Shown here in pieces: positions 10,870 to 21,936 of a stretch of 64,000 nt of DNA. This stretch comes from Pomphorhynchus laevis (lineage: Eukaryota; Acanthocephala; Palaeacanthocephala; Echinorhynchida; Pomphorhynchidae), in assembly GCA_012934845.2 (NCBI GenBank), contig WNNJ02003704.1, positions 62,001 through 126,000 of the forward strand. The letters run 5' to 3'. Each line of letters starts with the position of its first letter. Position 1 is the first letter of the stretch. Both the position numbers and the translations under genes were made by a program. Below the pieces are notes generated by a model that made no database searches, had not been told where the DNA came from, and saw only the letters and a list, made by a program, of their open reading frames with translations.

Positions 10870-13860
10870 TACAAAAGACGGACAAAGCAAGATTTCAGAA
10901 AGGAGAACAAGTAAGGGTTATGCATTTTGGGTAAAACATCTTGATTATAATTACTTACAATTATAAGTATTTACAATAATAACATAAAAGCTTTAATACA
11001 CAATCTTTCCAACATTGCTCGGTCTGACAATTTTACTGTAAACTTACAATTTTAGTATTTTGGTAATATACATATTTTGGTATTATACAAACAATATTCT
11101 TTTGTCGTCACAATTAACGTTTATCTACTACGATTTATCTACTACAATCTACAGCGTACTGATGATACAGAAGCGCTCACGGTGTGGGGTTTGCCAGCGG
11201 GATTTCGCTACCACCGCCGGTGGTATGATTCAGAGACATCCGGGCTGTCAAGGATAAGGTCATATGAGTACCAATATCTCAGCCGTCCTCGATGTCTCTT
11301 GCGATGCGCCCATCGTTTATCAAGGCGCTTCAACTAACACTTAGAATTGTATTGAGGTTCTTACACGGGGCGTTCTTAACGAAGAGTCAGGCCAGCGGTT
11401 GCGGCAAAGCTCTCCTCATGGGTGAAGTCGCATCACACCCTTCCGACGAACAAGCGTGGTGGCAACTGTTATGCTTCTCCAAAACTACGCTTCGTGTTCC
11501 ACAGACGAATTCAGGATCTACATCATCTCTCACGTTCAATATATGCAGAGCCTGCTCAAACTACAAATATCTTATCGAAGTAACCGTACCGGTTAATCCT
11601 CTTCACGCTCGCACCAATATCATGGAGGACGACAATCTGATTAGACGAAAGGTCTGTTAAAAGACCGAAGACGGCAATATCCGAGGAGCGGTCCGTATCG
11701 TTTGCAGCGGCTCAACATTGCTGCCGTACTACGATTTCACAGCTGCTGGTTTACATGCAAATCATCCTCCCAGAAGACCCACGACTTACCCACAACATCC
11801 CCAGGTACAATCTAACTAGGAATGCATAATCGCTACAGTGGAATCGGTGCTTTCGGCATTAAGATCCTTCCCTCCAACTTCCAATGGCATTTGCGATGGT
11901 CTTTGTCCAATGCACTTGCGGGATCTGCTCGGCTACTCTTCAGGAGCCGCCGTCAATAGCCTAGCAAAGTCTTTGATGAATCTCATATCGGTGATCCCTA
12001 GTAGAAACGTGCCTGATAACGTTCCTAACATTGTGCGTGGCTGCAAACTTCTGGCTTTCCAGAAGAAGGACGGTGGGATTCGGCCGATTGTGGTTGGCAT
12101 AACTATTCGACGTATAGCAACAAAACTTGATTGCCGGTTAGCTTCTGAGTTCTTTGTAGATCGATTTCTTCCAGTCCAGTCGGGTGTCGGCATTAGTCGC
12201 TGGATCGAAGCTTCGGTGCATGTTTCTCGCATATTTCTACTCAACTTCGCTACAAACAGTCATGTGATTGTGAAGCTGGATTTCAGTAATGCTTTTTATT
12301 GAGTGAGCAGGGATGCGGCTCTACACTACGGGTCTAGATACTTTCCATATATTCTACCATTTGTCTCGCTGTGATATGACCACGCATGCGATTTACTCTT
12401 CGACGACAAACCCATCGTATCCTGTGAAGGTGCTCAACAAGGCGATCTTCTCGGTCCACGCTCTTCTGTCTTGTCGTAAACGATTTAGCCCACAATCTAT
12501 CATCGGAATTGAACCTGTGGTACTTAGACGATTGCGTCGAAAGCGGCACACCAAATGCCATAATCTCCGATATTATCAAGATTCAGTCGATTGGAGCGGA
12601 CATAGGCATGGATTTTAATTATCGAAAATGCGAGGTCATCACAGTTAGCAGTGAAGCCGGACAGAGAATCTCAAACGTGTTCAAAGATTGAAAAATCGTC
12701 GGACCAGACAAGGCTGATTTACTTGGGGCTCCGATAGGAAACCAAGGAAGCACCGACGACGCTCTGGAGTTCCCATTCATTGAGCTGTATCGTGCCGGAA
12801 CTCGGTTACGCAAACTTGATGCCTATGGTGCACTTGTCTTCCTTAGAAACTCCATCAGCCTTCCGAATATCGTATTCCTACTCCGCAGCTCTCCCTGCTT
12901 TCGAAGCAGGAAACTTATGGATTTCGATTTAGAAGTTTACTGGATTCTGAACGTACACCTTAACGATTAGGCATGGAGACAGGCTACAATCTCGATAAAG
13001 CTATGCGGTATAGGTTTCCGACAAGCGTACGAAATTGCTGTCCCAGCTTTTCGTGCTATGTGTATGGCGCAGCCCCGTTGATCAACAGACTGCTGCAGAA
13101 TTTTAATTATTTTCGTTCGGATTTTCAAGACCCGGACTTCGTCGATGCATACAGCAGATGGAGTGTATAATTTCAGGCAACCGTCCCATCGGAACCAATT
13201 TTTCAGAAACGATAAACGGATGTGTATTTCGACTCGGTCTATCGACAGTTGTTGGATGGTGCGATTACTCCGGAATCGTAAGCTCGTTTGATAGATGTGG
13301 CTTCACCATGGTTTGGTGCATTTATTGAGGCGCTCCCTATCACCTCCATCGGCAATGGACTGTCGTAAAGGCATAACCCGCTTCATCTGCCACGCCACAG
13401 TGAACGACTTGTTGCGAATGGCACTCGCCGCTGCTGGAATCCCGTTTCGCCTCGAGCCAACATGCCATGTCCGTGAAGATGGAAAGCGGCCCGACGGAGC
13501 TACGCTATTCCCGCGGGAAGCCAGCAAAATTCTTGTATGTGATTTCACTTGTCCCAACGAGTTAGCTCTAGCCACGTCGCCCACGCCGTGTCCTCCACTG
13601 GGGCGGTCGCGGCTAATGCGGAACAACTTAAGAGGAATAAATACCGAAATCTTGACAAACAGCGATTCTTGTTTACGTCAGTGGCTGTGGAATCGCTGGG
13701 CGCAGTAGGGTCAGGAGCAACAGCGTTCATGCAGCAGCTGGGTAATAAACTAAGGCGCACAACCGGAGAATTGCTATTTTTGAAGTGGTTCATGCTGTGA
13801 GTGAGCGTGGTATTACAGCGGGGCAACGCCGCCTGCTTCATTTAGCCGGCCGGTGATCCT
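10870..13860 (+). mobile_element. LINE with RT and a restriction-like endonuclease
   Basis: A single-ORF type non-LTR element, now broken by several frame changes. An N-terminal zinc finger reads CGVCQRDFATTAGGMIQRHP (about 11172-11256). The RT reads LLAFQKKDGGIRPIVVG, HVIVKLDFSNAFY (motif A, about 12260-12300), GAQQGDLLGP (motif B) and LWYLDDC (motif C, near 12510). The C-terminal region (13295-13790) has CHATVNDLL, then KRPDGATLF followed by ILVCDFTCP, a PD-(D/E)xK-like pair, and ends with FLFTSVAVESLGAVG plus TTGELLF. R2-group elements (R2, NeSL, CRE, HERO) carry restriction-like endonucleases of this kind; which clade this is cannot be decided by eye. Its AT-rich 5' part (10940-11060) resembles 17705-17800, the start of a second copy. 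C-terminal relatives are at 18616-18910 and 28296-28688. Confidence 0.75.
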
Positions 13861-13869
13861 CTAATCTCA

Positions 13870-14059
13870 AATTCACTCATTTGATTTTGTCTGTATTTTT
13901 TGTATGTATTGATCAATAATTTATCAAATAACGATAACTTTTGGCGTGCTTTGTTAAATGGAAATATTATTGCGCCTTCTGTGGATAATTGTGTCAGAGC
14001 CGCACTTAAGGAACCAAAGAGCCACATGCGGCTCTGGAGCCGAACTTCGCCGATTACTG
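13870..14059 (-). repeat. hAT right end with terminal inverted repeat
   Basis: Read on the minus strand from 14059: CAGTAATCGGCGAAGTTCGG, then a run with GAGCCGCATGTGGCTC and another GCGGCTC. This is the GC-rich subterminal style of Charlie-type hAT ends. It matches the first 14 bases of the left end (2559) apart from three transitions. Confidence 0.75.
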
Positions 14060-14067
14060 GAGTAGGT

Positions 14068-15178
14068 GATCATTCGATCTATACATTAAAAACAAAAATG
14101 TTGCTATTTCTTGCATCCTGACAAATTTTTTAATTTTCTTGATTTCATTTTATCATTTTTTTTCATTTAAAATATGTATTTTGTGCCTGATTTAAACTCA
14201 CAGTAACAAAAACGGAATTTAAACGGTAACAAAAAAAACAAAATTTATTCATTTTCAAATAATTTTGAAACTAATTTCAAATAATTTTAAAATTTCAAAT
14301 AATTATTATCCTGAATAATTTTTTCCCGGAATGCTGCTGTACATTCCTTGCTCGACGTCATACCGTGATCTAGAGATGAGTTAATATGACCTATTATTGT
14401 TAAAGGTGCCTACACCGTCACCATGGCACGTAGAATATCCATATCATTACTAAACATTTTTTGTTCCTCAAATTTGATATCAGCTCCGATATTCACCGGT
14501 TAAAAACGTCTCATTACTTAATCATTTGCACTGTATCTTTACGATATCGATGAATTATCTAGTGAATGGTTGAATATTGGCTATTCAACATAGCCTGTGA
14601 GATCTGTTATAATCACACTATCGATCGAATTACGAATGTATATATTTAGATAAAATAAAATATTTAACCTTTTTATGAGTAAATTTAAATGTACAAATCA
14701 AATATTTGTCTAAAATACAAATCATTTATCTGAAATTGTAAATTTTATAAAATATATGATTAATTAAATATAAAATATCTATGAAACTTGATATTTTTCG
14801 TTTTACTATATAGATTAATATAAAAAAATTATGACAATATAACAGTTAAATGCCTCCATGTTTGATAGTAAAGTTGTCAATCACGTTGACACGGATATTT
14901 TAAGCATTTTTAGACAACTAATATTTTTAGCAATTACGACCAGCATAAAATGTTTCTGCCTCAAACCGTTGTTCAATTTTCTCAGCTTGTCAGCCCAAGC
15001 TGATTAAACACTGATGACATCCGTTTCTTGTAGAGATAAAGTCGACAATATTTAATAATTGATTAATAATTAATAATTAATTAATAATTTTTTACAATAT
15101 TAAAAAAACCGACTCTAAATATCTAAAATAAATCCAAATCTATTACACGTTTTTCAAAATCATTTCATTATTACATTA
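14068..15178. other. AT-rich gap, no gene seen
   Basis: About 1.1 kb between the hAT end and the next Penelope fragment. There is no open frame over 60 codons with any recognisable motif, and no clear repeat. Homopolymeric A/T tracts dominate. Confidence 0.5.
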
Positions 15179-15409
15179 TCATTTCATTATTTTAATCATT
15201 ACACAGTTATGAACGAATTCATATTCTATAAAGCTTAAAAACAAGTTAGCTATAATTGGGCTACTATTACCACCCATTGGAACACCTTTTAATTGTCTAA
15301 ATATAGATGTCCCTAATTTAAATAATTTTGATTTATCAAAATATTTAAGGCTTCTTGAATGCATATGTGAGCTGAAATTCTTCTGATTGTGGTACAATAT
15401 TATCCTCAC
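15179..15409 (-). pseudogene. Penelope-like RT fragment
   Basis: The short frame ends GTSIFRQLKGVPMGGNSSPI followed by IANLFLSFIEYEFVHNC. This is RT motif B and the following helix of the Penelope family seen better at 30957-31499. It is cut at the right by the SINE-like element beginning at 15409. Only motif B is left. Confidence 0.75.
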
Positions 15410-15807
15410 AGGTATTGTTCCTATTCTTAATACAGCAGGACGCTACTAATCAGTCTGGGTGGATCTCATTAGCTGGTGCCAAAGACCTACATTTCACGGT
15501 TCGACCCTTATTATCTGCTTACTCCGTACACTTGTGCTGATCGGACCTAGGACGTTTGAATCATGCTTCCGACGTTACATCCACTAGGCTAGCTGCTCCA
15601 GTTGTGTTTGTATACATTTCTTTATATTACTTTTGGCAGGTGATTGTATTCTAACGATCTATTAGAAACCTATTTTAGGTTGTGTGATCAGCTAGCCGGA
15701 TCACTGTTTCAACACTACCCCTTGCTGTGATGCGTTTAATTTAACTTTACTGCATCTGTAAGCTAAATTACAGCGTCCTGCCTTATCAAGAATATGAACA
15801 ATACCTG
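15409..15807. mobile_element. SINE-like copies in inverted orientation
   Basis: The outer 36 bp at each side are inverted repeats of each other: 15409-15444 begins CAGGTATTGTTC and 15772-15807 ends GAACAATACCTG, with AGCGTCCTGC on the inner side. Reading minus from 15599, GGAGCAGCTAGCCTAGTGG looks like a tRNA head with an A box, and GATTCAAACGTCC is B-box-like. On the plus strand near 15505 GGTTCGACCC also fits a B box. The simplest reading is two tRNA-derived SINEs head to head with a shared tail; a 399-bp MITE is the alternative. Diverged relatives are near 44240-44370 and 52610-52770. No target duplication was found. Confidence 0.45.
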
Positions 15808-16067
15808 AGTATAATAGCGTGACACAACCATAATATAGTGGCATGCCACCACCACGCATTTATACATTTATTTATCGGTTATGAAGTCGTTATTATCAGT
15901 GTTGCAAATAACAATATTGTATTTTGACCATTAGACTACTGTCTTCCCTTGAAAATAAGACAATCCCATTCCCTCTAAAATAAGACAAAAATTATCTTAT
16001 TTTAGAGGGATTTTTTTGTCTTATTTTAGAATTTTTTTACATAAAAAATTATTTTTACTCACCCCAA

Positions 16068-16622
16068 ATGATTTTTACAGAAAGCTATAAACGAAAAAGT
16101 TATACAATTAAATACAAGCTAGATGTTATTGCGGATTATGAGAAACTAGATGAAAACGGGAAGAGCAAGACAAAGTCAGAAATATCGAGAAAACACTCTA
16201 TCACACCAAGGATGTTTCAGTGTTGGCTGGATCAAAAGGAAAAGTTTTTAGACATACTACAAGATACCAAAAAATCTATTTTGACATGTAGAAAGGTTGG
16301 CAAATCTGGTAGAAAAACACAAAGTGAAGAATTAGATACACAGCTTATTAATTGGGTTATTGATTCTAATGATAAAGGGTTAGTAGTTAAAGATAAATAT
16401 CTACAGGCAAAAGCAGTTAGTTTTTGTCAAAAGTTAAATATACAAGATCTAAAGTGCTCAAGCGGCTTTATACACAAATTTAAGAATAGACATAATCTTG
16501 TATATTGTACACATACATCTTGTAGAACTATTTCAGAGAATGCCAAATCTTTGGCCACAGATTTCATTTATGCTGCTCGTAACTTGATAAAGACACACTC
16601 AATTAAACCCAGAAACAATTAA
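16068..16622 (+). pseudogene. pogo transposase, N-terminal DNA-binding part
   Basis: 184-codon frame. Residues about 10-60 form a psq/HTH-type domain (KRKSYTIKYKLDVIADYEKL, then SEISRKHSITPRMFQCW) and residues about 90-165 a CENPB-type helix-turn-helix (LKCSSGFIHKFKNRHNLV). The frame ends at TAA just after KPRNN; the transposase continues in another frame with PETINFDQVPKYF, which carries the first catalytic aspartate. Confidence 0.85.
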
Positions 16623-17028
16623 TTTCGACCAAGTTCCGAAATATTTCGAGCAGGAAAACAACAAGACAATAACTGTAAAGGGTTCAAAATCTGTTAAATT
16701 AGCAAAGACATCGTCGACTCATGCGACATTTACTTTTACTCCCATAATCTCTGCAGATGGTAAAATATTAGGCGGACATTGCCTTTTCTCAAATTTAAAA
16801 AAGATACCAACAACAACGAATCGAAATATATACGTCGACGTCAATAAGACGGGTATGTGGAGTGAGGATCTCGTCTGTTCTTTCTTTGAAAAATATATTT
16901 TATCCAGATTCGAAACAAGATTTGCACACGAGCCAACTCTTGTAATAATTGATTCTTTTTCTGCACATCTAAAGATAGACAAGAAATACGAAAAACATAA
17001 CGTTTATATACTTTTTGTCACAAAATGA

Positions 17029-17322
17029 ATGACGCCGTTATTACAAATGCTCGATGTCTCTATAAACAGATCTTTCCAACAATTCTACGGAGATAAAATT
17101 AATGAATGGATGTCAAAAGCAATTGAAGATGACGATAACCGAACAAAATCCGGCAATATTAAGAGAACATCGTATAAACAAGTAACTGATATGTGTTGGG
17201 ATTTTATTAATACGTTAGACAAAGAAATGGTGATTAAAAGCTTCGATGTTTGTGGTATATTAGGATCAGAATTTGATTTGAGCAGACTTCATGCGCCTTT
17301 GAGACAATTACTCAGTGATTAA
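17029..17322 (+). pseudogene. pogo transposase, C-terminal part
   Basis: 97-codon frame starting just after an in-frame TGA that cuts the DDE domain. PLLQMLDVSINRSFQQFYGD supplies the third catalytic aspartate, about 34 residues after the second (VIIDSFSAHL, near 16950), as in the pogo DDxD spacing. The rest is helical, including WDFINTLDKEMVIKSFDVCG, as at the end of Tigger transposases. Confidence 0.8.
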
Positions 17323-17697
17323 CATTTTGAGATTGAGGATTTTAAAAACAATAGTGATTTCATATTGGAAGATAATGTGCAAGATCTCAAAGATTGGAAG
17401 GCCTAAGGTAAAGATGGAAATTCGTTTTTTAAAATAATTTCTTTAATCCTTTGTGATACCATTGAGAAGCACATAGAAGTAAGACATCATATAGCCTTAA
17501 ATATTCCTTCCATTAAAGAATTAGAAGGTCTATATGATGATGAATATATTAATGTCTTACTTATAGCAGGAAACAAAGCGTATTATTTTGTATTATTTTC
17601 GAAGTTTTTTTGTCTTATTTTAGAGACAATTTAGCCATTTTTCATTTTCCGAAAAGTTGAATTTATGACATTGTCTTATTTTCGAGGGAAGACAGTA

Positions 17698-18910
17698 GTT
17701 AAAAAGTTGTCTTGATTATAAATACTTACAAACAAAATTTTTAACAGCTTAAACACAATAATAAATACATATATACACTCGGACCATATTATATATACAC
17801 AAGGACAAATGGTGAACAACGTTCAAACCAATCATAAAAATGACACAGTATCCGTCAAGTGTACATATTGATTAAGATCGGTGTGTTTGATAATAACGGC
17901 AAAGTTCAGGAGCACAAGTATGGTCACAAGATATGTCTTGGTTCGAAAAAGGACCCAGCTACATCCCAGCTTTTGCCTTCCTCGTTCAACGATCGTAATT
18001 TTTGAGTAACGCTTGGTCAACACTCAGGTGTATTCATCGACACCACAGTACATGCTCCGATACATTCGTGTCCGCGCGCCGACACTTTAGAACGGATTTG
18101 ATCATCCAACGTATGCAGATTGAAACGAATTTCATGGTGTTTGAGGGTACAATCAACTTGCCTTATGTCTTCTCTCACTCAAAATGCTTTATGTAAGCAA
18201 TCCGTAGATAGCTGGACTGCGTTCATGTGCTTTTCAAAGTTATATCTAGGTTATAATCCTGTTGGCAGATTTAAAAATGGAAAAGAGAATCAAAGACACA
18301 TTTCGGATCTTTCCTATAATTGAGGCCCGCGACATTGCTAGCTGTGTCGCGGGCCTCCTTTCGACACATATCGTCTTCTTGCGGATGGTAGTGCCACACA
18401 AATGCCTGGTTGCAGGCTACGCCGACTAAGATTATCTCGTTGAGCTTGTTGCCAACTGAATTTCATATCTTCGTAAAAACGTGGTTGGTAATACTAATTT
18501 ATATGCAGCCATACAAATGTCGTCGATGCTCTAAAGACGCTGATGTTTACTGGTTTCATGGGCTTACATGGCAGTTTGGTGTATACCCAGATATTTTAAT
18601 AACGGTGTGTGAGATATGGTTTTCCATGCAGCTGAATCAGCAGGACTATGTGTGGAGCGCGAAACTCTGAATCTTATAAGAGATTTACTAGAACGTCCAG
18701 TGGACATACTCCTGAATGGGGATCCACCAGAAACTGTTGATTTTGCGGTTACTAACCCTCAGCAGTCATTATATGTGCCGAAATCTAGCACAGGTGTCGT
18801 TTGTTACATATGACTATGCTATGCGAGTCAAAGTACGGAAATACTATCACAAAATGGAGGTAAATGGCTATATGTTTACCCCAGCTGTTGTTGGAATGTA
18901 TGGGTGATGG
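17698..18910 (+). mobile_element. LINE remnant, C-terminal RLE-type domain
   Basis: The left part (17700-17800) resembles the 5' AT-rich region of the LINE at 10940-11060, including GTCTTGATTATAAATACTTA and a CTCGGACC block. Near the right, 18616-18813 reads LNLIRDLLERPVDILLNGDP followed by ETVDFAVTNPQQS, and 18830-18907 reads KYYHKMEVNGYMFTPAVV. This RPxD...DFxVTxP...FxPxVVExxG pattern is the restriction-like endonuclease tail found in many animal RLE-type LINEs. Most of the RT is missing or unrecognisable. The pogo element at 15939-17695 lies inside this LINE's 5' part. Confidence 0.6.
18321..18358. repeat. GC-rich hairpin
   Basis: GAGGCCCGCGACA and its exact complement TGTCGCGGGCCTC lie about 10 bases apart: a 13-bp stem of nearly pure G+C in otherwise AT-rich DNA, inside the LINE remnant. 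Confidence 0.7.
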
Positions 18911-19685
18911 AACGTAAATGGCTTAAGTTTCATTTGAAAAATAGCGCGTTATCTTGCTGCTCGTCATAATGTTTCTTATTTAAAAATCGCTGAATTTCGG
19001 TGGATCTATTGAGAGGAACACCAAAGAACTCTTGAAGAGCATTCCAGACGAGGATATGTGGTAGGGTAAAGGTAACGTCGAATGTTTTGACGACCCGTAA
19101 TGTTGACGTATCTCTCAGCACCTAGAGTTTCTTTGAATTTGCCAAATAAAGAGCATTACTTTGGTAAACTGCATGGATGATTTTCCACGTTTATCAAAAT
19201 CCACAATATATTCAGAAAAGTGTATCAATTCTGAGGCCGTCTCGGATATAGTAGTTCAATAAATTGGCTGATCGCCATAGGCTAATTTCATCGAATCCAG
19301 TAAATTGTGTTTGTTGCAGAGCGGATACCTTTACAAAGACAAACTGCATACTCATGTTATCGACTCAGACCAAACGTACGAGCACTTGTGCCTTGTATGT
19401 CATGTAACGAATGAAAATCCGAGCAAAATCAGTTGATCGAACGAGCAGACAACCTCTCTTCGAAGGGTCGACCCACTTCGGTTGATGATGGCAAACTGGA
19501 AGCAGATGTATCATTGCTCGCCGAGGCTTGTAAAAATTATACTGCGGTATTATTGCACAACACATTGAAGGCGATAATACAACCTGGTTGGATATTGGCT
19601 TGGACGATGAGAGCATATATGTTGACTCAACCAAGTCAAGCAGATTTCTAAAAGATGGTTTTTAAGTTGATTTGCATATATTCTT
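18911..19685. other. Unassigned stretch with short ORFs
   Basis: No recognisable domain. The base composition is more balanced than the flanks, so it may be further LINE remnant. A plus-strand frame at 19433-19651 (LSSKGRPTSVDDGKLEADVS) is the longest. I could not match it to a family. Confidence 0.3.
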
Positions 19686-19831
19686 ATAATTTAGTATGGA
19701 ATCAAAGAAACTTCTATTATTCGAGAAAAAAATTTTAGTTCCTGACGATGCAATCAGCATCTATTGAAATATTGGACTGACAATTTGTTCTCGAATATTA
19801 CAAGTTTCTTTGATTTTATACTATAATAAAT
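19686..19831. mobile_element. MITE, about 146 bp
   Basis: The two halves are inverted repeats. TTAGTATGGAATCAAAGAAA at the left mirrors TTTCTTTGATTTTATACTA at the right, and TATTCGAGAA mirrors TTCTCGAATA. The centre is unique. No coding capacity. Confidence 0.65.
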
Positions 19832-20471
19832 TATTACAATAGAAAGAAACATATGGATATCTTCAAAAATATCTCCTTATGAGTATTCCCTACTTTGTAC
19901 TTTAAATAAGTTTCCCTTTTAAAAAAAATCATTATTATTTTGTTTCAATATATGAACAATATTTTTTCCAAATATTGTTTCAACATGTGTTCCAATATTA
20001 TTTGTTCCAATATTTTTATCTTCCTAGCAAAAATACAACACTTTTTTTATACAACAGGAACTTATTCTTGTTTAGAAATATTTAAATTTTATTGATCGTA
20101 AAATATTCAATTCTAAGAGTAGCATCAAAAATATTAATTAATTTAAAATGAATTTTAATTTATTTTTGTCTGACGACTCAAAGTCAAGCAGAGTTCAACA
20201 AGATGATGATTTTTAAGTTGATTTACATATAAGATTTTATACAATGTAATGTATTTTGTAATGATGAATGTAAATTGAATACAATGTAAGATTTTACATA
20301 CAATTTTATACAATGTAAGATTTTATTGGAATGTAAGATTTTAATACAATAAATTAAAATAATACATTAAATAATTAATACATTAATTATTAATACATTA
20401 TTAATACATTAATATTTTGTAATGGTGTAATGTCAATTGAATTTGAATGAGGAATGCGACGGTGTAATAGC

Positions 20472-20714
20472 ATTTAAATTAGAAGAAAGCTGGCAATAAC
20501 CATCGCAAAAATTATTTAATTGAATATTTCAATGCCTAGCTGGCATCATATTCAACAATTGTATGTTAATTTATCTCTCAAACTTTTTTTCCTTTTTCAC
20601 CTAAAGAGTTTGAGAGATAAATTAACATACAATTGTTGAAGATGATGCCAGCAGTGCATTATTCAATTTAATAAATTTTGCGATGGTTATTGCCAGCTTT
20701 CTTCAAATTTAAAT
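20472..20714. mobile_element. Foldback element with 110-bp arms
   Basis: The arms 20472-20584 and 20607-20714 are inverted copies. The inner 34 bp are perfect (20551-20584 against 20607-20640; TTCAACAATTGTATGTTAAT and so on), and the outer parts share AGAAAGCTGGCAATAACCAT. The loop is 22 bases. ATTTAAAT at both outer ends may be terminus or target site. The near-identity of the arms suggests recent origin. Confidence 0.75.
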
Positions 20715-20805
20715 GATGTATTTATAATTTATATTTATAATTTATTTTTGCATTTATTTTAATGGTTTGATGATAAGATGGATAAAAGACCATGAAGCAC
20801 ATGTG

Positions 20806-21830
20806 CACATGTGCTTCAGCTAACTGAGTCTACGTATTCCTCGAACCAATATAGCAGCGGGTCGAACACGTGCTAATGACATATTTCCTCTGATGAAATT
20901 TGATTATTTGGTGTACCTTATTCTAATACAAAGCAGTTTGTTTATTATTCACCCGTGAAAATTTATCTTTAAGAGTTTAAATTTATTTTTAAACCATTTA
21001 TTTTCACTATTTTACTATTTTCTGCTTGATTTTATTTTTATAGTAACGTAGTTTAAATGTATTTATTTAATGTATCTATTAAATAATTTGAATGATTTTG
21101 AAGAAATCAGATCAGATAACTGAATCTACGTATTTTATCTTGTATAAAAATTAAAAATAAAGATAAATAATAAATAATTATAAAATATTTTATACAATTT
21201 ATATTTATATCAACTTAAAATTTAAAATTGAAATTTAAGATAAAATTCGATTTTTATAAATTGAATAATAAATAATAGACAATGTACAAGAATAAGGATT
21301 ATATACCATCAGGAGGAACTGCTATGCTATCAGGTTTTAGTCCTTATTCCTAGACCCAACATAATAACGGGGCCAAGTACACGCTAATCACGTATTTACT
21401 TTCATGAAATTTGATTATCTAGTGTATCTTACTTGTTCTATTACAAAGCATATTGCTTATTATCCATTGAATGCGATAATATATAAAAATAAAATAATTA
21501 AATAATAAATAATTAAATAATTAAATAATTATAAATAATTAATAATTTTGTATACAAGATTTTATATAACTTATATCAAGCTAAAATTTAAAATTAAAAT
21601 TTAAAATAAAAGTCAATTTTTATGAATCGACTAATAAATAACAGACGATTTATCAGAATAAGGATTAGAGATCATCAGGAGGAACTGCTATCAGGTTTCG
21701 ACCAGATTCTTTTATCCAACATAGCAACTAGGCCAAATAAGCGCTATTGACGTATTTCCTTTGATGAAATTCGATTATCTAGTGTATTTTATTCTAATAA
21801 AAGCATATTGTTGAATGATTACTTTTGAAT
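20806..21830 (-). repeat. Three Penelope 3' ends in tandem
   Basis: Copies begin (plus strand) at CAGCTAACTGAGTCTACGTA (20817), AGATAACTGAATCTACG (21114) and, after an internal join, about 21480. The first ends with the last RT codons and ATTAAATAATTTGAATGATT, directly followed by the next copy, as in the tandem arrangement known for Penelope elements. The second and third hold the foldback region with GAGGAACTGCTA and (A)CATAGCA in decayed form. Confidence 0.7.
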
Positions 21831-21936
21831 ATCAAAAGTTCTCAAAATTTAATGGCGCAAGTAAAACAATTCAGCGAGATATGGTATAATCACTCGAAAA
21901 CCAGAATTATTTGCTTAATATTTTCATGTAAACCCT

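Larger units (their letters stand above)
2559..14059 (-). mobile_element. hAT transposon enlarged by nested insertions
   Basis: The left end begins CAGTGATTGGCAAA. The right end, read on the minus strand, begins CAGTAATCGGCGAA; the shared core is CAGTRATYGGCRAA. The flanking octamers are GACTAGGT (2551-2558) and GAGTAGGT (14060-14067), 7 of 8 identical, as expected for the 8-bp hAT target duplication. hAT transposase pieces in the right order lie inside: N-terminal/middle (8518-9130), middle (3960-4610) and the C-terminal dimerisation region (2725-2988), all minus. Removing the insertions leaves roughly 2-2.5 kb, a normal size for a Charlie-like hAT. Inserted into it are Penelope 3' ends (2984-3960), an LTR element (4611-8517), an L2/CR1/Jockey-type LINE (9485-10866) and an RLE LINE (about 10870-13860). 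That the two ends belong together is inference from the TIR and TSD match. Confidence 0.75.
15939..17695 (+). mobile_element. pogo/Tigger-type DNA transposon
   Basis: A 1,757-bp element bounded by 26-bp inverted repeats (CTGTCTTCCCTTGAAAATAA and so on, 15939-15964; 17670-17695, one mismatch) and flanked by TA on both sides, the pogo/mariner target. Subterminal copies of AAAATAAGACA form a hairpin at 15970-16035. It encodes a CENP-B/pogo transposase in three pieces: an N-terminal HTH (YTIKYKLDVIADYEKLDENG), a CENPB-type DNA-binding part (RKTQSEELDTQLINWVIDSN), and a DDE core with INFDQVPKYF, LVIIDSFSAHL and LQMLDVSINR. A frameshift near 16610 and an in-frame TGA at 17026-17028 disable it. It is inserted in a LINE 5' region, whose homologue near 10930 lacks the insertion. 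Confidence 0.88.

Noticed and set aside
13295-13841. Minus-strand frames opposite the RLE LINE
   Set aside because: The plus-strand reading carries the RLE motifs; the minus frames are shadows of higher-GC sequence.
18002-18323. Host coding exons
   Set aside because: Short frames without splice logic or domain; the surrounding motifs are those of a decayed LINE.
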